Positions 15,898-22,531 of a stretch of 25,714 nt of DNA are shown piece by piece. Below the pieces are notes generated by a model. That model did not search any database. It saw nothing but the letters and a program-made list of their open reading frames with translations, and had not been told where the DNA came from. Source of the DNA: Candidatus Accumulibacter sp. UBA704 (GTDB lineage Bacteria > Pseudomonadota > Gammaproteobacteria > Burkholderiales > Rhodocyclaceae). The translations under genes were made by a program, and so were the position numbers. The stretch covers positions 1 to 25,714 of the forward strand of contig DBMG01000070.1 in the NCBI GenBank assembly GCA_002304785.1, given 5' to 3'. Each line of letters opens with the position of its first letter. Position 1 is the stretch's first letter.

Positions 15898-16025
15898 TTT
15901 CGACCTCATGGCCGAGTGTCAGGCCTTTGACTCGAGACAAGCGCAAAGTGTTACCGGGCAGCGCGATGGCGCCCTTCAACGCCGGGTGCCCATCGGCCAG
16001 CGGTCCGATCCCGACGCTTCCCGAT
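15898..16025. other. Unassigned stretch at the end of the scar
   Basis: No intact gene is seen. A minus-strand frame without stops reads GIGPLADGHPALKGAIALPG and then LRLSRVKGLTLGHEVEI, with GC-rich third codon positions. It may be a fragment of a further broken gene, but I do not recognise a family. Confidence 0.35.
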
Positions 16026-16472
16026 CTACTTGGCCGGCCCTGGCGCGGCCGGCGGCTTGCTCCGCCGCTCCATCATCATCTGCATCATGTCCATGCGTTT
16101 TTCCATCTGCTGCATGGGCTCCGCCATGTCGCCCGAACACATCATCATGCCCATGCCGCTTCCCATCATCGGAGAGCCGCCGGCCATGCCGCCGGCGAGC
16201 ATCATGTTCTCGCGCATGGTCTGCATGTGCTCGGCGAGCAGGCGGTTGCGTTCTGCTTCGTTCTTCTCCTTGGCGCTGCGCTTCAACTGGGTGTCCATCT
16301 TCCTGACGTTGGCCTGCATCTGCTGCACCGGCTGAGCCGCGGCCGTGGGCATCGCGGGAGCTTGGGCGGTGGGTACGGCGTCCGTCTTCTGGTCAGGATG
16401 GTGGGCCTCCTCGGCAACGGCGGGCAAAGCCAGCAGCAGCGAGGCGGCGATGGCGGTCAGGGTGTTTCTCAT
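16026..16472 (-). CDS. Methionine-rich periplasmic protein of the copper locus (hypothetical)
   Basis: The 148-residue product has a signal peptide (MRNTLTAIAASLLLALPAVA). A linker rich in Ala, Pro and Gln follows, then a charged helical segment (KRSAKEKNEAERNRLLAEHM), and then a segment packed with methionine (GSGMGMMMCSG, KRMDMMQMMMERR). About 24 of 148 residues are Met, with one Cys and several His. Clusters of Met are typical of periplasmic Cu(I)/Ag(I) binding, so a copper-holding role is inferred from composition and position: it is downstream of the MerR-type regulator on the same strand (126-base gap) and divergent from copA. I do not recognise a named family. An AAGGAA ribosome site supports the start. 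Confidence 0.75.
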   Translation of the reverse strand: MRNTLTAIAASLLLALPAVAEEAHHPDQKTDAVPTAQAPAMPTAAAQPVQQMQANVRKMDTQLKRSAKEKNEAERNRLLAEHMQTMRENMMLAGGMAGGSPMMGSGMGMMMCSGDMAEPMQQMEKRMDMMQMMMERRSKPPAAPGPAK

Positions 16473-16538
16473 GGCGTCTTTTCCTTGTCGGCGACGTGTT
16501 TCGTCTGTACATACACAGTCTAGGCAATCGTGCTGTCA

Positions 16539-16566
16539 CACGAATGACGTGGAGATTCCATTCGTG
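16539..16566. repeat. Inverted repeat between the merR-type gene and the Met-rich gene
   Basis: CACGAATG (16539-16546) and CATTCGTG (16559-16566) form an 8-bp inverted repeat with a 12-base spacer. It could be a hairpin at the end of the regulator transcript or an operator for the Met-rich gene. No T tract follows on either strand. Confidence 0.4.
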
Positions 16567-16598
16567 AAAGCTTGCTTCGGACGGCGACGCCGTGAAGC

Positions 16599-16991
16599 TC
16601 ACTCCAGGCTCATGCGGATGATCGGGCAGGGCATGTCCTCGCCGCCGCATTCGCATTCGCGCACGAGCTGGCGCAACGCGTCGGCCATCTTGCCGAGGCG
16701 CGTGATGCGCAGTTCGATGTCCTGGATCTTCTCGGTGGCGAGTTGGCGGGCGACGTGGTGATCGCGGTTGTCGTTGAGCGACAACAGGTCGGCGATTTCT
16801 TCCAGGGAGAAGCCGACGGTCTGCGCGCGCTTGATGAAGCGCAGGCGGTCGACGTGGTCGTCGCTGTAACGCCTCATTCCGCCCGCCTCCGAGGGGGTAT
16901 CCAGGAGCCCGCGACGCTGGTAGTAGCGCACTGTCTCCACCCCCACGTCGGCAGCTTTAGCCAGCTTGCCGATGCTCAGATTGGTTTTCAT
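16599..16991 (-). CDS. MerR-family metal-responsive regulator
   Basis: The 130-residue protein has a MerR-type winged-helix domain (SIGKLAKAADVGVETVRYYQRRGLL, MRRYSDDHVDRLRFIKRAQ), a dimer helix and a metal-binding C-terminus (LVRECECGGEDMPCPII) with Cys113, Cys115 and Cys122. Aligned by eye to mercury MerR, Cys113 and Cys122 match Cys117 and Cys126, but the dimer-helix Cys82 is replaced by His78 (DNRDHHVARQLA). Copper sensors of the CueR type have Ser at the equivalent place and a 7-residue Cys spacing; here the spacings are 8 or 6. Metal choice is therefore unclear from sequence; the copA neighbour suggests Cu(I). It is divergent from copA, with a MerR-type operator in between. Confidence 0.93.
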   Translation of the reverse strand: MKTNLSIGKLAKAADVGVETVRYYQRRGLLDTPSEAGGMRRYSDDHVDRLRFIKRAQTVGFSLEEIADLLSLNDNRDHHVARQLATEKIQDIELRITRLGKMADALRQLVRECECGGEDMPCPIIRMSLE

Positions 16992-17001
16992 GAAATACCT
17001 C

Positions 17002-17033
17002 TTGACTCCGTACTATGGTACGGAGTTTAGACT
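17002..17033 (+). promoter_or_regulatory. MerR-type operator-promoter of copA
   Basis: The -35 TTGACT (17002-17007) and -10 TTAGAC/TAGACT (17027-17033) are 19-20 bases apart. The long spacer is filled by the dyad CTCCGTAC-TATG-GTACGGAG (17006-17025). This over-long spacer with a central palindrome is the hallmark of promoters that MerR-family proteins activate by twisting DNA. Confidence 0.92.
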
Positions 17034-17063
17034 GGTTCGCATCGTGAATCCATAGGAGTGGAG

Positions 17064-19259
17064 ATGATCATGAATACCTCGCAGAACGTGCTCGAAACGA
17101 TCGACCTTGCAGTCGAAGGAATGACCTGTGCCGCATGCGCGGCGCGACTCGAGAAACAGCTCAACCGGCTTCCCGGCGTCGAGGCGGTGGTCAATTTTGC
17201 GGCCGAGCGCGCGCGCATCCGCTACGTGGTGGGCGCTACCGATACCGAGCGGCTGCTGGCGACCGTCGCCAAAACGGGCTTCGCCGCCAGCCTTGCCCGC
17301 GACGACACGCGCGCAGACGAAAAAGCGCGCAAGCTCGCCGCGTATCGCCGCGAACTGGTCCTGTTCTGGGTTTCGGCGGCGCTGACGCTGCCGCTGGTCG
17401 CCCAGATGCTGTTCATGTTCGGCACCGAGACGCATGCAGATATCGTCCCGCGCTGGCTGCAGCTGGCGCTGGCGACGCCCGTGCAACTGTGGATCGGCGG
17501 GCGCTTCTACCGCGGAGCATGGAACGCGCTACGCAACCGGGCCGGCAACATGAACGTGCTCGTCGCGTTGGGCACCAGCATGGCCTGGGGCTACAGCGTG
17601 GCGGTGACGCTGGGTGGCTGGGCGCACCAGCATGTGTACTTCGAGGCCTCAGCGACGGTCATTACGCTGGTGCTGCTTGGCAAGCTGCTGGAAGCGCGGG
17701 CCAAGGCGCGTACTTCGGCGGCGATCGAGGCGCTGGTGCGCTTGCAGCCGCAGACAGCGCGGCTTGAGCGCGACGGGCAACTGGTCGATGTGCCGGTGGC
17801 GCAACTTATTCCTGGCGACGTGTTCGTCGTCCGCCCCGGCGAGGCGATGCCGGTCGACGGCGAGGTGCTCGACGGCACCTCGAATGCCAATGAGGCCATG
17901 CTTACCGGCGAGGCCATGCCAGTCGCCAAGGCGCCGGGGAGCCGGGTCTTCGCGGCTACGGTCAATGGCGAAGGGTTGCTGCGCTGCCGCGCCACAGGCG
18001 TCGGCGCCCATACGCTGCTGGCCGGCATCATCCGCCTCGTCGAAGAGGCGCAAGGTTCGAAGGCGCCGGTTCATCGTCTTGCCGACCGGGTTTCCGCCGT
18101 CTTCGTGCCGGTTGTGGTGGCGATCGCGTGCGCGACCTTCATCGGCTGGTGGCTGGTCAGCGGCGACTTCAGCGCGGCCATGGTCAACGCGGTGGCCGTG
18201 CTGGTGATCGCTTGTCCCTGCGCACTCGGACTGGCGACGCCCACGGCGATCATGGTCGGCACCGGGCAGGGAGCGCGGGCCGGCGTGTTGATCCGCAACG
18301 CCGAGGCGCTGGAACTGGCGGAGAAGATCGGGGTGCTGGCGGTGGACAAGACCGGCACGCTGACCGAAGGCCGGCCGGTGGTGACCGAGGTGGCAGGGGC
18401 TGATGGCAGGCGTTTGCTGAAGTTGGCTGCTGGCCTGGAACAAGGCTCGACTCATCCGCTCGCGGCGGCCATTGTGGCGCGGGCCAAGGACGAAGGCATC
18501 GAACTCGACGTTCCGCAGAACATGGAGGCGGTCGTCGGTCGGGGCGTGCGCGGCGACGTCGGCGGCCAGCGGGTACGCGTCGGTTCGCCCGCCTGGTTCG
18601 CGCTTGAAGAGCTTGCCGTTCCGCCCGAGGCAGCCATGTTGCAGCAGCAGGGGCGCAGCGTCATCGCGGTCGCCGTCGGCGACGAGGTGCTCGGTTTGAT
18701 CGGCGTCGCGGATCCCTTGCGCGCGAGTTCCCGGCGCGCCGTGGGGCGCTTGCAGCGACTGGGCGTCGAAGTGGTCATGCTCACCGGGGACAACGCCGGC
18801 ACCGCCGCGGCAATCGCCCGCGAGGCGGGCATCACGCGCTACGAAGCCGAGGTGTTGCCGGGCGACAAGGCGGCCGCGGTGAACCGTCTCAAGGCCGGCA
18901 ACGGCGGCAGGCGTGTGGGGATGGCCGGCGACGGCATCAACGACGCACCGGCGCTGGCCGCCGCCGACGTCAGTTTCGCCATGGGCGCCGGTTCGGACGT
19001 GGCGATGCAGGCGGCGGACGTGACGCTGATGCGCGACGATCTCAACGGGGTGGCCGATGCCATCTCGCTGTCACGCGCCACGCTGTCGAAGATTCGCCAG
19101 AACCTGTTCTTCGCCTTCATCTATAACGTACTCGGAATCCCTCTGGCGGTATTCGGCCTGCTCAACCCGGTTGTTGCGGGCGCGGCGATGGCGGCGAGTT
19201 CGGTGTCGGTAGTCGGCAGTTCGTTACTTCTCAAAAACTGGAAACCAGGAAAGGAATAG
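17064..19259 (+). CDS. copA: Cu(I)-exporting P1B-type ATPase
   Basis: CopA pumps Cu(I) (and Ag(I)) out of the cytoplasm using ATP. The 731-residue protein has one N-terminal heavy-metal-binding domain (GMTCAAC, Cys22 and Cys25), the membrane CPC motif (384-386), the actuator TGEA loop, phosphorylation motif DKTGT (Asp428), an HP motif (STHPLAA) and hinge GDGIND (622-627). The last helices carry YN and MAASS residues typical of the P1B-1 copper group. ATG 17064 is chosen with AGGAG 5 bases upstream; ATG 17070 is also possible. It is driven by the MerR-type promoter and followed after 2 bases by copZ. Confidence 0.96.
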   Translation: MIMNTSQNVLETIDLAVEGMTCAACAARLEKQLNRLPGVEAVVNFAAERARIRYVVGATDTERLLATVAKTGFAASLARDDTRADEKARKLAAYRRELVLFWVSAALTLPLVAQMLFMFGTETHADIVPRWLQLALATPVQLWIGGRFYRGAWNALRNRAGNMNVLVALGTSMAWGYSVAVTLGGWAHQHVYFEASATVITLVLLGKLLEARAKARTSAAIEALVRLQPQTARLERDGQLVDVPVAQLIPGDVFVVRPGEAMPVDGEVLDGTSNANEAMLTGEAMPVAKAPGSRVFAATVNGEGLLRCRATGVGAHTLLAGIIRLVEEAQGSKAPVHRLADRVSAVFVPVVVAIACATFIGWWLVSGDFSAAMVNAVAVLVIACPCALGLATPTAIMVGTGQGARAGVLIRNAEALELAEKIGVLAVDKTGTLTEGRPVVTEVAGADGRRLLKLAAGLEQGSTHPLAAAIVARAKDEGIELDVPQNMEAVVGRGVRGDVGGQRVRVGSPAWFALEELAVPPEAAMLQQQGRSVIAVAVGDEVLGLIGVADPLRASSRRAVGRLQRLGVEVVMLTGDNAGTAAAIAREAGITRYEAEVLPGDKAAAVNRLKAGNGGRRVGMAGDGINDAPALAAADVSFAMGAGSDVAMQAADVTLMRDDLNGVADAISLSRATLSKIRQNLFFAFIYNVLGIPLAVFGLLNPVVAGAAMAASSVSVVGSSLLLKNWKPGKE

Positions 19260-19261
19260 CA

Positions 19262-19468
19262 ATGGAAACAACCATCATCAATATCGGCGGGATGTCTTGC
19301 GGCGGTTGTGTGAAAAGCATAACCGGGGTACTGGTCGCGTTGCCTGGCGTGGCAAAAGCGGAGGTGTCTCTGGAGCGGGGGCGGGCCGTGGTCGAGTTCG
19401 ACCCGGAGCAGGTGGACCGCGCCGAACTGGTCGAGGCAGTCGAGAACGCCGGATTCGACGCTGCTTGA
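19262..19468 (+). CDS. copZ: CopZ-like copper chaperone (single HMA domain)
   Basis: The 68-residue protein is one heavy-metal-associated domain with GMSCGGC (Cys13 and Cys16) on the first loop and the usual beta-alpha-beta pattern to GFDAA at the end. Such proteins carry Cu(I) in the cytosol and hand it to CopA. The gene begins 2 bases after copA with a GGAA ribosome site in the copA end, so the two are co-translated. The 150 bases after it hold no gene; a TAGAAT box at 19586-19591 may be the -10 for the next gene. Confidence 0.93.
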   Translation: METTIINIGGMSCGGCVKSITGVLVALPGVAKAEVSLERGRAVVEFDPEQVDRAELVEAVENAGFDAA

Positions 19469-19618
19469 CTCGCCCAAGGCAACCGGCGCGTCTTCCGGAC
19501 CCGTCGCGGCGTGGTGGCCGGGGTCGTGCCGGGCTTCGGTCGTCGCGTTATGGCGGAACCTGTAGGTAAGGTGGACATGTTCGGGTAGAATCGTTCCCTC
19601 CTTTTGGATGCCAAATCG

Positions 19619-20377
19619 ATGGAAGGCTATTCGGTTCCCGTTGTGCAAAAAGACACCTTGTCGGATCAGGTCATTCGATTTCTACTCGGATTGATCTCCG
19701 ATCGACAACTCAAGGTGGGTGACCCCGTCCCCAGCGAGGGCCAGGTTGCGGAATTGCTGAAGGTCAGCCGCAATGTGGTCCGGGAGTCCTATCGAGCGCT
19801 TGCTGTCGTTGGCGTACTCTCCGTTCAGAGCGGAAAGAAGCCCAGAATCAGGGAAATTGACCCGAACGTGCTGGCGCAGTTTTTTTCCTATGCCGCCGCA
19901 ACCAGCCAAGTCAGCGCTCAGCAAATTCTCGAGTTGCGCCGGGTCATCGAAATCCAGGCAGCGGCACTGGCAGCGTCCAATGCGACTGACGAAGAACTGC
20001 AACGTATTCGGGAGGCAGGGCAACGCCTGCACGAACTGCCGTTGTCTGATCCGCAGTGGATTCAGTTCGACTACGCGCTGCATCTGGCTATAGCGGAGGC
20101 TGTCCACAATCCGCTGTTCCCGATCCAGTTGCTCGCCTTAAGAGCCCCGCTCGAAGAATCGATGCGTGTCGGAATGCAGAGCATGATCAGCAGTCACACC
20201 GAAAGCAGTATCGTCGTGCTTCATGATCGCCTGGTTCAGGCAATCTGCAGCCGTGATTCCGTCGCGGCGGCTTACGCGATGGAACAGCACTTTGTGGCGC
20301 CGGTCTCTGCCATGCTGAACATGGGCGTCGCCAAGTTGAAGGAAGAGAAAATCCAGCATCAGAGTCGCCAATCGTAA
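19619..20377 (+). CDS. GntR-family regulator, FadR subfamily (FCD domain)
   Basis: The 252-residue protein has an N-terminal GntR winged helix (residues about 13-75: SDQVIRFLLGLISDRQLKVG, VPSEGQVAELLKVSRNVVRE) and a C-terminal FCD ligand domain. Probable metal/ligand residues in the FCD domain are Asp and His of FDYALH, His of VLHDRLVQAI and His of MEQHF. Members usually repress catabolic genes and release DNA on binding a carboxylic-acid inducer. ATG 19619 is chosen; TTG 19604 would add five residues, and neither has a good ribosome site. It is 147 bases before the RraA-like gene on the same strand and is the likely regulator of the two enzymes. Confidence 0.9.
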   Translation: MEGYSVPVVQKDTLSDQVIRFLLGLISDRQLKVGDPVPSEGQVAELLKVSRNVVRESYRALAVVGVLSVQSGKKPRIREIDPNVLAQFFSYAAATSQVSAQQILELRRVIEIQAAALAASNATDEELQRIREAGQRLHELPLSDPQWIQFDYALHLAIAEAVHNPLFPIQLLALRAPLEESMRVGMQSMISSHTESSIVVLHDRLVQAICSRDSVAAAYAMEQHFVAPVSAMLNMGVAKLKEEKIQHQSRQS

Positions 20378-20461
20378 TTGCGTCGAGTGGGGGCGGCAAA
20401 GAATCGGGCGGGCATGGCGGTTCGATCTTCTTTTCGAGATTTTTGTGCGGGCCTTCATATC

Positions 20462-20504
20462 TTTACGTTACCTATCCTACAGGAGTATAGTTCGGTAACG
20501 TAAA
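20462..20504 (+). promoter_or_regulatory. Operator-promoter before the RraA-like gene
   Basis: TTTACGTTACC (20462-20472) and GGTAACGTAAA (20494-20504) form a perfect 11-bp inverted repeat with a 21-base spacer. The left arm covers a weak -35 (TTACGT, 20463-20468) and the right arm lies just after a TATAGT -10 (20486-20491), 17 bases on. A repressor bound here would block the promoter; the upstream GntR-type protein is the obvious candidate. Confidence 0.65.
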
Positions 20505-20524
20505 TCTTACCGGGAGGGTTTCAC

Positions 20525-21232
20525 ATGAATGCGTTCACCAAGCCTCAGTGGCGTGACGATGACGAACTTTTCAGACTTTGCCGCGAAGGGCTGTTCAGCG
20601 CCGTGATCGGCGATGTCATGGACCTCATGGGACGCACCCACCAGTTCCTGTCGCCGAGAATTCAGCCGCTGCGCGATGACATGGTTCTCGTGGGGCGGGC
20701 CATGCCCGTTCTTGAGGCGGATGACCACGGCGGGGAAGGACCGGGCCGCGTCAACGATCTCTTCAATGGGCCTTTCGGCCTGATGTTGCGTGCGCTCGAC
20801 GACCTGCAAAGGCACGAAATCTATATTTGTACCGGGGCATCCCCGGAGTATGCGCTCTGGGGCGAACTCATGAGCACCTGCGCCCAGAACCGCGGCGCGG
20901 CGGGCGCCATCGTCGATGGCTATTCGCGCGACACCCGCGGCATCCTGCAAATCGGCTTCCCGGTGTTCTCCTACGGTCGGTTTGCCCAAGACCAGCGTCC
21001 GCGCGGAAAGGTCATCGATTTTCGCTGCACGATCCAGGTGGGTGCCGTAACGGTCAGGCCGGGCGACATCCTGTTCGGTGATCTGGATGGCGTCTGCGTC
21101 ATTCCGCAGGAAATTGAGAAAGATGTCATCGAGGCCGCATGGCAAAAGGCGCATGGCGAGAAGCGGGTATTCGAGGCGATCAAGGGCGGCATGGGTGCCC
21201 AGGCGGCCTGGGACAAGTTCGGCATCCTGTAA
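20525..21232 (+). CDS. RraA-like aldolase/decarboxylase family protein
   Basis: The 235-residue protein belongs to the RraA / 4-hydroxy-4-methyl-2-oxoglutarate aldolase family. The active-site pattern is present: GE at 113-114 (LWGELMSTCAQNRGAAG) and Arg135-Asp136 in IVDGYSRDTRG. These residues bind the divalent metal and oxo-acid in HMG aldolase. Its length fits the aldolase group, not the 161-residue RNase E inhibitor RraA. Known members split 4-hydroxy-2-oxo acids to pyruvate or decarboxylate oxaloacetate; the substrate here is unknown. A GGGAGG ribosome site precedes the ATG. It is 68 bases before the dehydratase, so the two likely form one transcript. Confidence 0.88.
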   Translation: MNAFTKPQWRDDDELFRLCREGLFSAVIGDVMDLMGRTHQFLSPRIQPLRDDMVLVGRAMPVLEADDHGGEGPGRVNDLFNGPFGLMLRALDDLQRHEIYICTGASPEYALWGELMSTCAQNRGAAGAIVDGYSRDTRGILQIGFPVFSYGRFAQDQRPRGKVIDFRCTIQVGAVTVRPGDILFGDLDGVCVIPQEIEKDVIEAAWQKAHGEKRVFEAIKGGMGAQAAWDKFGIL

Positions 21233-21300
21233 CCCGATTGAATTCGATGCCGGGCAGTGGGCCTGGCGTCCCGAGCAGTTTTTCCGAGGAAGGTGCACCG

Positions 21301-22467
21301 ATGAAAATCACCGATGTGAAGGTCTGGCTTGTCGAAGGCGTGAAATACAACTGGACCATGATGAAGGTCTACACCGACACCGGTTTGACCGGGGTGGGTG
21401 AAGCGACCAACTGGCCGGGCAGTCCGATCATCGAAGCCGCAGCGAAACATGTCGGCGAACGTGTGATCGGCCTCGATCCGCTCCGGACCGACTTCATCTG
21501 GACGAAGCTCTACCGCGACCTCAACTGGATCGGCCCCTACGGCGCCAGTCTTTGCGCCATCAGCGGGCTGGACATGGCTCTCCTCGACCTGAAAGGCAAG
21601 GCGTACGGCATGCCCTGTTATGAGTTGCTGGGGGGCGCGTTCCGCAAGGACATTCTGCTGTACGCCAACTACTGGTTTACCGGCGGCGGCCATACCGGCG
21701 AGGAGTATGCGAGGCAGGCGCGGCGGGTGAAGGAACTGGGCTTTACCGGCCTCAAGTTCGACCCCTTTGCGCATACGAACTACCTCTACGGGGAAGACCT
21801 GCACACCAACCTGACGCTGACCAAGAACCAGCAGGATCTGGCCTTCGAAGTCACCAATGCGGTTCGCGACGCGGTCGGTCCCGAATTCGACATGATGATC
21901 GAGACCCATGCCATGCTGAATTTCGAAGTGGCGATCAAGATGGCGGAAAGGCTGGCACCCTTGGGCGTCACCTGGTACGAGGAGCCGGCCGGTCCGGAAA
22001 GCGCCCAGACGCTACGCGCCTTCAGGGAAAGACTGCCGTCGAATGTCCCGATCTGCGTCGGCGAACGCCACTACACACGGCACGGGTTCCGTCCGGTGCT
22101 GGAAAACCACATCTGCGACGTGATCATGCCGGACATTACCCGCTGCGGCGGTCCGAGCGAAATGAAGCGGATCGCCACCATGGCGGAAGCCTACGGCGTT
22201 CTGGTGGCGCCGCACAATCCGAACGGGCCGTTGAGTACTCTGGCCAGCGCTCATGTCTGCGCCAGCATTCCCAATTTCTTCCGCTGCGAATTCATGGTGA
22301 ACGATGTGCCCTGGCGCGATCAGGTCATCAGCCATCCGCTGGATGTGCGTGGAGGAATCCTGCACCTTTCGGATCGCCCCGGGTTTGGGGTCGATCTGGT
22401 TGAAGACGAGCTTGCCAAGCATCCCGGCGTACGTGAGCTGAAGGCCAGGAACAATTTTTACGTGTGA
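21301..22467 (+). CDS. Enolase-superfamily acid-sugar dehydratase (mandelate racemase/muconate lactonizing enzyme family)
   Basis: The 388-residue protein has the MR_MLE two-domain layout: an N-terminal capping domain (to about 120) and a barrel. Likely metal ligands are Glu201 (MIETHA), Glu227 (WYEEP) and Glu255 (VGERH). Catalytic candidates are His203, His305 (APHNPNGP) with Asp278, and Lys152 in LKFDPF. The LKFDPF strand is like that of archaeal gluconate/galactonate dehydratases, suggesting dehydration of an aldonate to a 2-keto-3-deoxy acid; the precise sugar acid cannot be read from sequence. ATG 21301 has a GAGGAAGG ribosome site. An in-frame start at 21139 would overlap the RraA-like gene and is rejected. 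Confidence 0.9.
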   Translation: MKITDVKVWLVEGVKYNWTMMKVYTDTGLTGVGEATNWPGSPIIEAAAKHVGERVIGLDPLRTDFIWTKLYRDLNWIGPYGASLCAISGLDMALLDLKGKAYGMPCYELLGGAFRKDILLYANYWFTGGGHTGEEYARQARRVKELGFTGLKFDPFAHTNYLYGEDLHTNLTLTKNQQDLAFEVTNAVRDAVGPEFDMMIETHAMLNFEVAIKMAERLAPLGVTWYEEPAGPESAQTLRAFRERLPSNVPICVGERHYTRHGFRPVLENHICDVIMPDITRCGGPSEMKRIATMAEAYGVLVAPHNPNGPLSTLASAHVCASIPNFFRCEFMVNDVPWRDQVISHPLDVRGGILHLSDRPGFGVDLVEDELAKHPGVRELKARNNFYV

Positions 22468-22487
22468 GACCTGAGCTGGTCGAGAGG

Positions 22488-22510
22488 AGGACGGTAGTCG
22501 TTACCGTCCT
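22488..22510. terminator. Hairpin between the dehydratase and cusA
   Basis: AGGACGGTA (22488-22496) pairs perfectly with TACCGTCCT (22502-22510) around GTCGT. It lies between two converging genes and may end transcription from both sides, though no T tract follows. Confidence 0.5.
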
Positions 22511-22531
22511 GCCTGACGGTGGCGCTGCGGG

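Noticed and set aside
16505..16518. CTGTACATACACAG as a possible copper-regulator box
   Set aside because: Only four bases per arm are symmetric and it does not match CusR, CopY or CueR boxes well.
15668..16523. Two overlapping plus-strand frames (15668-16306 and 15879-16523)
   Set aside because: They mix the pseudogene fragment with the antisense of the Met-rich gene. The His/Leu/Arg-rich products are shadow artefacts.
21139..21300. Upstream start for the dehydratase
   Set aside because: It would overlap the RraA-like gene by about 90 bases and add 54 residues with no family match.
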